A DNA stretch of 64,000 bases. It comes from Zizania palustris. Its lineage: Eukaryota > Streptophyta > Magnoliopsida > Poales > Poaceae. The position numbers were made by a program, and so were the translations under genes. Below the pieces are notes generated by a model. It was not told the DNA's origin. It saw nothing but the letters and a program-made list of their open reading frames with translations, and did no database searches. The stretch covers positions 20,913,931 through 20,977,930 of the forward strand of contig JAAALK010000286.1 in assembly GCA_019279435.1 (NCBI GenBank), in the 5' to 3' direction. Of this stretch, positions 46,499 to 56,707 are shown piece by piece; within the stretch, counting starts at the first letter, position 1, and each line of letters opens with the position of its first letter.

Positions 46499-49400
46499 AT
46501 GGTGAAGACCAAAGGATCTGCGCCGCCTTCGACCTTGGCTCGGCAGCAGGCAGCCGCAGCAGCAGCGGCGGCAACATTGGCGGCAGCACCCTCGATGCAG
46601 GCGGCAATGTCCATGGCGGCAGGGGGGAGAAATCCTCAAATCCCCGATGACCAAGGTCTGTGCCCTCCATCGACCAAATATTTGGATCAGTCCTTTGAAT
46701 TGGGACCTTCGACCTGCAAAAGAGAGTCCTTGGCAATCACAGCAGGGGGTAAGATTAGCAATGGGGTAATGGTTCGAAGACCAGGCAAAGAAGCAATCCC
46801 ATCACCAAGACCCGGAGAAGTCGTAGTGTTCGAAGCTTTTTTCGAAGCAGGCTTGGGCCTCCCTGCTGTAGATTTCTTGGCCGAAGTCCTTGACTTGTTT
46901 CATGTAACCCTCCCCCAGCTGTCTCCGAATGCTGTAGCTAGATTAGCTATCTTCGAGTGGGCTCTGAGAGCCGAAGGTTGTGAGGGGAGGGCTAAAGTCT
47001 TCGCAGCACTGCATAGAGCAACTTGTCAGCCGAAGACCTCCGTAGGCTCCGGAGGTGAAAAAGTGTTGGTTGCCTTCGGAAGCATCAATTTTAGGCTTCG
47101 AGATGAATACGCTCTGCGATTCCCTGCTAAAGCCATCAACGCTAGATGGTATACTGATTGGGTGCTGCGGTGGTTTTATGCCGAAGTCGGAGTTAGCAGT
47201 CCTCTAGCTGGACCTCTCAAAGAAATCAGATTCCGGAAGGAAGCTCTAGTGCAACCCGACGAAGGTCAGCTCGAAGCCCGCCTGAACCTGCTTGAAAAAA
47301 TTAGTCGGAGGCTCAGTATGCGAGACCTGGCCGAAGAATTCATCGGACTTCAAATTCCTCCGTTGATGGCCAACTGGCCTATCGTCTTCGAAGATGACTC
47401 GGAAGGTGGTCTTCGCAAGATTAACTATACTTCGAGCCCTGCAGGTAACTTCGAAACCAACATGCATAGTACATATTTACTTCGAAGAAAGATTAACTCG
47501 AATTATTTTTTTTTTTTTAGCTTCTTCAGCCCCTATTACTTCAGAACAAATTGTAAGGGCTTCGGAGAAGATTTTGGGTGCTCCAACTCCGTCGGAAAAA
47601 GAATGGCGAATCAAATTAGTCGGGAGTTGGGAGAGATTTAACAGAGTATGGGGAATGTTGGAATTAACTCCGCCCCCTCTGATGGACTGGGTGCCTCAAG
47701 AGAAAGGACCCAAGAAAAGAGTAGCCGAAGCTGGGGCCTCTAGCTCCGCAAGGACTCCGACGAAGAAGGTGGCTCGGAAGCCGAAAAACCTCGCACCTTC
47801 GAGCTCAAAAGCTTCGGTTTCTAGCTCTAAAGAAGATGAAGGTATTTTACTAGTAAGATTAATTGACGAAGATGCAGCTCAACGAAGTATTCTTATTGAA
47901 GACACTGCAGGTATTCTGGAGCCTCAAACCAACATCGAAGAAGTAAGAGCTCCTGATACCCAAGAAGATCAAATTGAAGCCCCTATGGGTGTAAATGAGG
48001 CCGAAGTGCCTGCGAACATACCGGAGTCTAGAGACAATGCTGATCAACCAATGACTTCGGTAGTTCAAGAAGACATAACTCAGGCCGGAGTTCCTGTGAA
48101 CGAAGGTGGGATCGAAGTCACTATGGCTTCGATTCCTGAAGAAGTAACGAGGACTCCCCAGGACGATGCTCCTGCAGTCCAAGATTTAACGGCTGATTCG
48201 GATGAGGACTATACTTTCGATCCTCCGATCAGTCCGGTACTCGATATTCCAGAGAATGTTGAAGGTAAATTTTGCTTAATTCTTATTAATTTTTGCAAAA
48301 TTATACAATGTGTAATATTTTTGTTTTTCCAGAGCCTCCTGTTGCCGAAGCATCTCTCGAAGATATAATTCAAAGACCTTCGACAACTTTAGGGCCGCAA
48401 CCGGGAGTTGCTCTACCGGGGCCTGGAAGAGGAAAAAGACACATCGAGCCTCCTCCTGCTCAAGGATCGACTTCATCTGAGTCAACAGATGAAAGTGAAT
48501 CGACTGAGGGGAGGCCATCTTCAGAAGTTCCAAGGGCCTCGGAAGAGCCCTCCGGATCCTCGCTAAGCAAAGCTGATCAGAAGGCTTTAGCACTGCTTCC
48601 TCTCATAACTCCATTTTTGGAGGAGAAAACCGGACTTGGGACTTTGGTTAAACCTTTGGGTGAAGCCAGTCGCCAAGTCGGGGAAACAGAACTGGTAGCC
48701 CGCTTAAGCAGAGTGAAGGGTTCGGAGCTTAACCTTGCTGTGGAAAGAGCAGCTTATCAGGTATAAAGCATCTTCGAATCAAATAGCGAATTCCATATGA
48801 ATAATTTCTTATTTTATTTTTTCTTTTTTCTTAGCAAGCAGTCTTAGCCCGCGCTGCAGCTTTATCGAGCGAAAACGAAATTGCTCAACTTCGGGAAGAG
48901 AACGAAACTCTTCAAAGGAATTTTAACTTCTCCGAAGGTCGAGTAGCTCAAATGGACAATGTAATCTTAGCAGAGCGAAGGGCTAGGCAAAGCTTGGAGG
49001 CTGCAAAGAAAGAGCTCGAAGCAGAAAGAATTGTGCTTCGAGCGGAGATTGAAAGACTGCGGACGGAGGATGCTGCGAAGGGCTCCGCACTTGTAAGGCT
49101 ACAAGAAGAGGCTGGCCAACTCCGGACTCAAAAGAATGCTTTGACTACGGAGAACGCTAGAATCTCCGGAGTTTTGGCTGAAACAACTTCGGCCAAGGAT
49201 GTGCTTATTGAAGAAAAGGTTAAGTCCGAGAAGGTGGCTTCGGAGGTCATCGAACAAATGTTAGGTGTCTTGGAGTACTTCGGTACTACTGGATCACTAC
49301 CTTCGGATGACAATGTAACTCTGCTGCGCCGGCTAAAGAGGATCCAAGGAGCAGCGAAGCAAATGAAAACGGCAGGCATACGTTATGGAGAACTCTCCGG

Positions 49401-50226
49401 ACAAGTGTCTGCCCTTGGAATACTTCGCTACTACGAGGATTTGGGCCGAACAATCACTCCGAGCGCAGAGGGCTCTATCATCTTCGACGACGACCGACTT
49501 CTAAAACCTTCCGAAGGTGTAGCTGCTGCTTGGCGAGCCTTCCAAACTTCATGGAGAGCCGAAGGTCGATCTGCGATCAAGGCTTGGATTGATGAAGGCC
49601 AACGCCAAAAGCAAGTTCGGGGCCAAGCTTCGAGCAGTCAGCCTCCTCCGAACTCGCAGGTTTAGGATTATTTAGGATTTTTTGATTATGTAAAGCTGAT
49701 GCTTGTAAATATTTATCAATGAAAATCTTGTTTGTCATATTTTTAGGCTTTGCCTCTTATGGAAGATATCGAAGTGTTAGAGCTTAACAGCGAACTTCGC
49801 TCACTGTGGAACACCTTCGAACTTCTAAAGAGCTATAAACGTCCTCGATTCCTTATCCCTCGAGATGACTCCGGCGTTATTGCACCCGAAGTAATCAAAG
49901 ACATATTGTCTTATATTAAAGAGGAAAATAAAGAGAGCGACGCAAACACCTCGTCTTCTGAAGACACTAATTGGTCCGAAGACGAAGGTGAAGCCCAAAA
50001 TAAAAGATCTGAAGATCTTAGAAGCTGGGAGAGAAGCCCCGAGCGGCTTCGAACTTGGGCCGAGCTTCAACAAGAACAGAAGGATTTTAGAGCTTCGAAG
50101 GGGAGGAGGAGAGTTAAACGTAAAGTTCTTAGAACTTCCGATGTTGGAACTAGTCGTTCCACCCCTAGCTCTCGGGACCGAAGAGGTCTCCGATTCCTTC
50201 TTGGTATAGATACCAATTTTTCATAA
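46499..50226 (+). CDS. Five-exon antisense gene of the Tat element, PF04195-like N-terminus, unknown function
   Basis: Predicted exons 46499-47444, 47521-48264, 48333-48760, 48835-49659 and 49747-50226. All four introns are GT-AG with pyrimidine-rich ends, and the phases match, giving about 1140 codons ending in LLGIDTNFS. The N-terminus is Ala-rich. Residues about 106-230 (GEVVVFEAFFEAGLGLP...) resemble the Pfam family called putative gypsy-type transposon (PF04195, from memory). Exon 2 and 3 products are acidic linkers; exon 4 begins with a strong coiled coil (about 715-850) followed by a helical region; exon 5 is charged, with a basic stretch (RRRVKRK) that could be a nuclear signal. It converges on pol, with a repeat array between. 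Without splicing the third frame-switch would end it early. The function is unknown. Confidence 0.75.
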
Positions 50227-50590
50227 TGTAATCTGTAAATACATTTATTTCGATAATGAATGCCGATTTAAAATTGTCTCCATATTACTAGCCCCTCTTT
50301 GGGTATAAGCAACTTCGAACTGTATTCAAAGATGGTTATGCGCAAAGAAAAAACTTCGGAGTACAATTTTTTCTTGGGGGTTCGGAGCCCCTCTGTCATT
50401 TTTAAAGATCTTTTGAAATCTTATGAAATGTCTTCGACATTTATAGTCAGAAGAATGGTAACTTGGTACCTTTATAGTCGAGGATACTTTTTTGTCTTAA
50501 AAAATTTGTCACTTTGGACTTATAAGAACAGACATTCGAAGCTCATGGCTTAAATGCTGGTTTGCTTTAGCCAGCTTCGACTGTTTTTTT

Positions 50591-51044
50591 GCGGAAATCT
50601 ACCAGCCGGAGCTTGGATTTCGCAGAAATTATAGTCACCTTCGACTATTTGTGCAGAAGTCTACCAGCCGGAGCTTGGACTTCGCAGAATTTGGCCAACT
50701 TGGGCTCTTTTTTGCAGAAGTCTACCAGCCGGAGCTTGGACTTTGCAGAATTTGGCCACTTGGGCTCTTTTTTTGCAGAAGTCTACCAGCCGGAGCTTGG
50801 ACTTCGCAGAATTTGGCCACTTGGGCTCTTTTTTGCAGAAGTCTACCAGCCGGAGCTTGGACTTCGCAGAATTTGGCCACCTTCGGCTCTTTTTACGGAA
50901 GTCTGACAAGCTGCAGCTTGGACTCCGCAGATTTTGGCCACCTTCGGCTCTTTTTACGGAAGTCTACCAGCCGAAGCTTGGACTCCGTAGAATGTGGTAT
51001 TGGCTCTTTTACGGATGCCTACAAGGTATCAGCTTGGGCTCCGG
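50591..51044. repeat. Minisatellite of about 60 bp units between the antisense gene and pol
   Basis: Seven units of about 55-62 bp (starting about 50591, 50652, 50713, 50776, 50836, 50897 and 50958) and a partial eighth, each built around GAAGTCTACCAGCCGGAGCTTGG. Middle units are nearly identical and edge units diverged. The rest of 50227-51248 has no gene. Tandem repeats in this untranslated region are known from Tat elements and can seed satellite DNA. Confidence 0.9.
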
Positions 51045-51248
51045 ATGGATTTCAGCCACCACACCGGAGGCTTCGACTTTAAGGGTACGAAGTCCGGAAA
51101 TACAGCCCTGCTTGATGACACTTCCCTCTCGAACGACTTCCGTCCCAGCGCGTCCGCTCGGGAGACTAGGAGTGTCAAGGGGAAGGCAAGCCACAGGGTG
51201 TATGCTTTATTAATTTAGAGGTGATTACAAGCGAATTACAAGGAGCCC

Positions 51249-54200
51249 TTATGCGAAGTATCGCTTTAGGTGCTCCGCATGCCAAGTATGTGCTAATTCT
51301 TCACCTTCTAAATTAGCTAATTTAAATGAACCAGGGCGCCCCGAGCGGACGATTAGATATGGACCTTCCCATTTATTGCCTAACTTCCCTGGTGCTATGA
51401 TGCTTCGTAGAACAAGATGACCCGGCCTTAACTCGCTGAGCTTAACCTTCGGGTCATACCAAGTCTTCGTCTGCTGATGATACTTTGATAAATTAGCTAC
51501 AGCTCGAAGCCTTGTCTCTTCTAACAAATCTAACGAAGCTTGTCTTTCCTCTTCGATGTCTGGTTCGGTGCTGCGAAATGATCCCCCTTTGAGCTCCGTT
51601 GGAGTCATAGCTTCATCTCCGAATAGCAGTTTGAACGGAGTAAAACCTGTGGACCTTGTTTGTGTAGTCCGAATGGACCACAGAATCTTCGGAAGCTCTT
51701 CGGTCCACAGTCCCTTTGATAGTCCTACTATTCTTCGATTTAGCCCTGATAAGATATTTCCATTGGCTCGCTCAACTGCTCCATTTGACTGAGGATGTCT
51801 CACTGCAGCAAAACATAGTTGAATGCCTAGGTCTTCGCAAAACTTCCTGAAGGGTTCTGCGTCGAACTGTGTTCCATTATCAACTGTGAGATATCTAGGC
51901 ACTCCGAACCGACAAATAATGTTCTTCCAGAAGAATTTCTGTACATTATTCGAAGTGATAGCTGTTAAGGGCTCTGCTTCGACCCACTTAGAAAAATATT
52001 CGATAGCTACCACTGCGAACTTCAGATTTCCCTTTGCTAACGGAAAGGGACCAATTAGATCCATACCCCATCTGGCCATAGGCCATACCGGAGCAATGAC
52101 TTGAAGAGCTGTTGGTGGGCGATGACTCCGTCGACCCATCCACTGGCATCCTTGACAAGTGCGGACCAAGCTCTCCGCATCAGCTGTTATTGTGGGCCAA
52201 TAAAGCCCCTGGCGAAGTGTTTTTCCTGCCAGAGCTCTAGGGGCTAAATGACTTCCACAAAGGCCTTCGTGAATTTCTCGAAGAATTTCTTGGCCTTCGG
52301 CTTGAGATATACATCGGAGTAGAGGGGAACATACTCCGGCCTTGTATAATATACCGTTGATTAACTGATAGTTTCTTGCTCTGAGCTTTAATCTTGACAA
52401 TTGGGGCTCTTCGGGCAAATTCATTCCTCCTTGCAAGAGTTCTATGATTGAATCTTTCCAATCTGCACTAGGAATGCAGAGAATCTCTGCAGAAGCGACT
52501 TGTGGCACCGAAGGTATATTGAGCTCCTCATAGAAAGCTTCGTCAGGCACATCCACAGCTCCGGCAGCAGCCTTCGCTAAAATGTCCGCTTGAACGTTTT
52601 CAGCTCTTGGTATACTCCGAATGGAAATACCCTTGAAATGTGCTTCGATCTTACGAATTTCTTCCAAGTATTTTGCAAGCTGTGGATGTCGGACTTGAAA
52701 ACTTTTGTCTACGTGCCCTGCTACTATCTGAGAATCTGTTTTTATAATTATTCTTGTAGCCCCTAGAGCACGTGCTTTCCGGAGTCCCAATAATATTCCT
52801 TCGTACTCCGCTATATTATTGGTAGGCTTAAAGTTGAGTCTTGCGGAGTACATTGCTCTTTGTCCTGACGGCGAAATTAATACTGCCCCAATGCCTGCTC
52901 CGGATGCTTGGAAAGCCCCATCAGAGTAAATAGTCCAGACTCCGTCATCTGATTTCTCCGGAGTCAACTTCGCAGGTGGAGTCCACTCTGCTACGAAGTC
53001 TGCTAGGACTTGAGATTTGATAGCTGTCCTTGCCAGGAAAGATATGCCGAAGGGTGCTAGTTCTACTGCCCACTTTCCAATTCTTCCAGTGGAATCTTTG
53101 CTTCGGAGCATATCTCCTAAAGGATACGAAGTTGGTACAATTACATTGTGAGCCAAAAAATAATGTCTTAGCTTCCTCGAAGCCATTATCAGAGCATAAA
53201 CGAACTTCTCAAGTTCGGAGTATCTTGTCTTCGCTCCTGACAATGCTTCGGATACAAAATAGACAGGATTTTGGACCAACTTCCCATTGATATCAGCTTC
53301 TCTGACAAGGACTGCGCTGACAGCTGAGCCTGTGGCTGCAAGATATAAAAGTAGGGTTTCGTCCGCAATAGGCACCGTAAGTGTAGCAAGATTGCTGAGA
53401 TAATCTTTAATATCTTCGAAGCTTTTCTGACACTCCGGTGTCCATGCAAAATCTTCGGACCCTTTCAAAGCTTTAAAGATTGGCAAGCTCCTCTCCGCAG
53501 ACCTTGATAAAAACCTGCTAAGTGCGGCCAGACGTCCTGTCAGCTTTTGCACTTGCTTTACATTCTCCGGAGGAGCCATCTTCTGCAGCGCAGTTATTTG
53601 AGTAGGGCTAGCTTCAATTCCCCTGCTTGAAACTAAGTACCCTAACAACTTTCCAGCCTTAGCTCCGAATATACATTTTTCGGGGTTAAGGCGGATCCCA
53701 CATGCCCGAAGGCTATTGAATGTTTCTGCTAAGTCTAGGCTATGTTGGTGCTTTAAAGCACTCTTTATTACAATATCATCCATATAGGCCTCCACATTGC
53801 GACCTAGTTGATGACCTAGAGCCTTAGCAACTAATCTTGAAAAAGTAGCCCCGGCATTTCTTAGGCCGAAAGGCATTCTTACATAGCAGAAGACTCCCGA
53901 AGGAGTTACAAAGCTCGTCTTGATTTCATCTTCGCGCTTCAACCATATTTGATGATAGCCGGAATACGCGTCAAGGAAGCTTAGTAACTCCGAACCTGCA
54001 GTGGAGTCAACTAGTTGATCAATTCGGGGCATGGGGTAGGGGTCACGTGGGCACGCTTTATTCAAAGATGTGAAATCAATGCACATGCGCCACTTTCCGG
54101 AGGACTTCTTCCTGACGAAGACTGGGTTGGCTAACCATTCTGTATGGGCCACTTCTCTGATAATCCCAGCCTTCAACAGTTTTTCAACTTCGTCCTTAGC

Positions 54201-55052
54201 TAGAGCAGCTCTCTCTGCGGACATCTTCCGGAGCCCTTGTCGAACAGGCCGGGCCTTCGGGTTTACAAGCAAGCTGTGCTCAATAATATCCCGATCGACT
54301 CCGGTGATATCTTCGTCAGACCAAGCGAAGACATCCAAATTTTCTTCTACGACCTTTTCCAAGGAAGTTGCAACTTCGGGAGGTAAATCTTTACCAAATT
54401 GAAAGGTGTATTCTTTACCATCTTTGACAATGACCTTCGTTGCAATCTCTCCTTCGGGACTTGGTCTAGGAAAAGACTTCTTCGAAGCTTCGGAGGAGGC
54501 TAAAAAAATTTCTCCATTATCTTGGACACTGTTTACTTGTCTCGGATCAAGAGGAGGACCATGACCATATTCTGCCCTCCGAGCTATGGCTTGATCTCCG
54601 AAGATTGTCAGAACTCCTGACTGTGTGGGCATCTTCATGCACAAGTAGTTGTGATGCGCCACTGCTCCAAACTGATTCAACATGCTACGTCCGAAGATGA
54701 CATTATAAGCATACGGGGCATCCACCACATCAAAGATAACTTCTTCAGTTCGGGCTAATAAACCTTCTCCGAAGGTTACTTCCAGGCCTATCTGGCCAAG
54801 TGCATCTAGCGGAGGTCCTGCGAAGCCTTGCAGAGGACGAGCCGCTGGGAGGAGATGCTTCCGGGAAATGCATAACTGATCGAAGGCTTGCACAAATATA
54901 ATATCTGCCGAGCTACCTCCGTCAATTAGCACCCTTCGGACTTCTGTTCCTGCAATATCAGCAGTAATAACCAATGGATCTGCATGCGGGAACTTGATAC
55001 CAGCTGCATCCTCCGCAGAGAAAGATATTGGAACATGAGACCACTCCGGCAT
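51249..55052 (-). CDS. pol: Tat pol: protease, reverse transcriptase, RNase H, archaeal-type RNase H, integrase
   Basis: 1267 uninterrupted codons from the first Met after the amber at 55110. Protease D44 in VLIDGGSSAD; reverse transcriptase with YMDD 423-426; a first RNase H region at about 560-680 that lacks the usual catalytic Asp (LYLAATGSA); a second, archaeal-type RNase H with D711, E749, D773 and D823, the mark of Tat elements; integrase zinc finger H928, H935, C966, C969; core D998, D1058, E1094 with 35 residues between the last two. It ends EHLKRYFA. No chromodomain. All catalytic residues are present, so the enzyme set could be functional if expressed from gag. The true N-terminus lies upstream, in frame with gag. 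Confidence 0.93.
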   Translation of the reverse strand: MPEWSHVPISFSAEDAAGIKFPHADPLVITADIAGTEVRRVLIDGGSSADIIFVQAFDQLCISRKHLLPAARPLQGFAGPPLDALGQIGLEVTFGEGLLARTEEVIFDVVDAPYAYNVIFGRSMLNQFGAVAHHNYLCMKMPTQSGVLTIFGDQAIARRAEYGHGPPLDPRQVNSVQDNGEIFLASSEASKKSFPRPSPEGEIATKVIVKDGKEYTFQFGKDLPPEVATSLEKVVEENLDVFAWSDEDITGVDRDIIEHSLLVNPKARPVRQGLRKMSAERAALAKDEVEKLLKAGIIREVAHTEWLANPVFVRKKSSGKWRMCIDFTSLNKACPRDPYPMPRIDQLVDSTAGSELLSFLDAYSGYHQIWLKREDEIKTSFVTPSGVFCYVRMPFGLRNAGATFSRLVAKALGHQLGRNVEAYMDDIVIKSALKHQHSLDLAETFNSLRACGIRLNPEKCIFGAKAGKLLGYLVSSRGIEASPTQITALQKMAPPENVKQVQKLTGRLAALSRFLSRSAERSLPIFKALKGSEDFAWTPECQKSFEDIKDYLSNLATLTVPIADETLLLYLAATGSAVSAVLVREADINGKLVQNPVYFVSEALSGAKTRYSELEKFVYALIMASRKLRHYFLAHNVIVPTSYPLGDMLRSKDSTGRIGKWAVELAPFGISFLARTAIKSQVLADFVAEWTPPAKLTPEKSDDGVWTIYSDGAFQASGAGIGAVLISPSGQRAMYSARLNFKPTNNIAEYEGILLGLRKARALGATRIIIKTDSQIVAGHVDKSFQVRHPQLAKYLEEIRKIEAHFKGISIRSIPRAENVQADILAKAAAGAVDVPDEAFYEELNIPSVPQVASAEILCIPSADWKDSIIELLQGGMNLPEEPQLSRLKLRARNYQLINGILYKAGVCSPLLRCISQAEGQEILREIHEGLCGSHLAPRALAGKTLRQGLYWPTITADAESLVRTCQGCQWMGRRSHRPPTALQVIAPVWPMARWGMDLIGPFPLAKGNLKFAVVAIEYFSKWVEAEPLTAITSNNVQKFFWKNIICRFGVPRYLTVDNGTQFDAEPFRKFCEDLGIQLCFAAVRHPQSNGAVERANGNILSGLNRRIVGLSKGLWTEELPKILWSIRTTQTRSTGFTPFKLLFGDEAMTPTELKGGSFRSTEPDIEEERQASLDLLEETRLRAVANLSKYHQQTKTWYDPKVKLSELRPGHLVLRSIIAPGKLGNKWEGPYLIVRSGRPGSFKLANLEGEELAHTWHAEHLKRYFA

Positions 55053-55109
55053 TGCAGCTGCAGATGACGAAGTCCCAATGTGGCCTACTTCTCGAACGTA
55101 CTCTCTTCG

Positions 55110-56645
55110 CTATCTCTTGGACATGCTTCCGAGGGTACCTCCTCCGGAGATAGGGAGAACTACTCTCTTCCCTCTATCTTGCCCTTCTTCTTGCTTCGGA
55201 GGTGGCATAACATTGGCCACCGGAGGATGCCTTGCAGCGTCGAAATTTTCTATCTGCGCCACAGCCTGGACCGGCTCCGGGCGCACTGTTGCTGCTGGAC
55301 TTCGGTCGGTACTACCTCGACCCGAAGTTCTCTCCAAGTATTCTCCCCTAAGGGTAAGAATAGCCTTGCAGGTGTCAGTTGCATGGCTTCGATTCTCTCC
55401 GTGAATACAGCAAAAAAGGGTCTGGCCCTTGCCAGCCGTTTTCCCTGGCGGCCTCCAACCGCTGGACTTGTTCCCCGCAGACTGTGGAGCTCTTGGTGCA
55501 AACTTCTGCGGGGGTGCAATGTTTAAGACTTCAGAGCGAGGGTGCTTTTGCCCTCTTCTTCTATCATGTTGCACTTCGGAGACTGGCTCTTGCGGCGGAG
55601 CCGAAGTCTTCACCTCTGCTTTAACTTCTGTCAACACTGTCGAAGTAGCAGTAGTCCTCCGAAGCCAACCTTCTTCCGACTTCGAGTACTCCTCGAAGTA
55701 CGACATCAACTGTGATACTGTGGTGATGCTCTTCCGATGCAATTTATCCAGAAGGCCTTTATGACTGACGCCTTCCCGAGCCGCATCAACCACCGAGGAT
55801 GTGGACAGCCCCCGAATTTGCGACTTCGTGTGAGCGAAGCGCTTGAAGTACTGCCTCAATGTTTCTCCGGGGAGCTGTTTCACTTGGAAAAGGCTTCCTG
55901 TCGACATGGGGGGCACGAAGGTGCCCTGAAAGTTACTTATGAACTTCTTCTTCAACTGTAACCATGACGTGATTGATCCTGGTTTTAAAGACCAGAACCA
56001 TCTCAACGCCACTCCTTGAAGGGCTAACGGGAAGCACTTCGCCATAGTTTCTCTGTCTCCGCCACTAGCCTCGATTGCTAGGGCATAAGAACGTGCAAAC
56101 TCACTGGGATCTTCGTCTCCGGCATACTTGCAAAGCTTCGAAGCTTTGAACTTCGGATCGAAGCGAACCTTCTGAAGCTCGGGATGCAACGGAGATTCAT
56201 TGTCGTAAGAAGCATTCTCCGGGGCTTCGGGATAATCAAGATCGTCGTCTTCGTGCACTTCGGGGATAGCTGGGGTGGCTTGAGGGCGAAGCCTGTTCGC
56301 AGCCTCTTGTCGCCACCTTGCTACCTCGGCTTGAAGATTGGCCATTTGAGTGGCCATGTCTCCAAGGCTATCTTCATCTCCTCCGGAAGGACCTTCCGGG
56401 TCTTGCGAGCTGGTATGATCAGTTCGAATCGGAATGGAGGGTGGCAGAGTGGCTCCGGGCGGTCGGAGTATGGAAGGGGTTGGTGGAGAGGTTTCGTATC
56501 CTCGAGGGATAGAAGCCCCTTGCGGAGTTTGAGGTGGAGGGATGGTCGAAGACCCTCCGACTTCGACTGTGTCGAAGGGTATCTCTCCGGAGATCCGAGA
56601 GGACCTCCGAGTGGGATTGCGAGGTGCGCTCCGCTTAGGAGGCAT
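55110..56645 (-). CDS. gag: Tat gag, same frame as pol, separated by one amber codon
   Basis: 511 codons from ATG 56645 (MPPKRSAPRN). A basic and Pro-rich N-terminus is followed by a retrotransposon gag capsid region (about 160-310, with WFWSLKPGSITSW). A Cys/His motif (CCIHGENRSHATDTC) lies near residue 425, followed by a Pro-rich tail. The TAG at 55110-55112 is 19 codons upstream of the pol Met at 55052, and the frame is the same throughout. The stop may be a CAG-to-TAG mutation, or translated by readthrough. No other lesion is seen. Confidence 0.9.
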   Translation of the reverse strand: MPPKRSAPRNPTRRSSRISGEIPFDTVEVGGSSTIPPPQTPQGASIPRGYETSPPTPSILRPPGATLPPSIPIRTDHTSSQDPEGPSGGDEDSLGDMATQMANLQAEVARWRQEAANRLRPQATPAIPEVHEDDDLDYPEAPENASYDNESPLHPELQKVRFDPKFKASKLCKYAGDEDPSEFARSYALAIEASGGDRETMAKCFPLALQGVALRWFWSLKPGSITSWLQLKKKFISNFQGTFVPPMSTGSLFQVKQLPGETLRQYFKRFAHTKSQIRGLSTSSVVDAAREGVSHKGLLDKLHRKSITTVSQLMSYFEEYSKSEEGWLRRTTATSTVLTEVKAEVKTSAPPQEPVSEVQHDRRRGQKHPRSEVLNIAPPQKFAPRAPQSAGNKSSGWRPPGKTAGKGQTLFCCIHGENRSHATDTCKAILTLRGEYLERTSGRGSTDRSPAATVRPEPVQAVAQIENFDAARHPPVANVMPPPKQEEGQDRGKRVVLPISGGGTLGSMSKR

Positions 56646-56687
56646 GATGCAAGAAATTGGTAGAGAACGAAGTTTTTCGGACTAAGT

Positions 56688-56705
56688 TCCCCACGGACGG
56701 CGCCA
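56688..56705 (-). promoter_or_regulatory. Primer-binding site of the Tat element
   Basis: Minus-strand TGGCGCCGTCCGTGGGGA, two bases after the 5' LTR. It differs from the Met-tRNA type of the other families. TGGCGCC sites are usual in Gypsy elements; I do not assign the cognate tRNA. Confidence 0.75.
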
Positions 56706-56707
56706 AC

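Noticed and set aside
50591..51044. CRISPR-like array
   Set aside because: Units are direct tandem repeats without unique spacers, and the setting is a plant retrotransposon.
51249..55052. Host gene with RNase H or integrase function
   Set aside because: Domain order, LTRs, primer-binding site and target duplication show it is retrotransposon pol.
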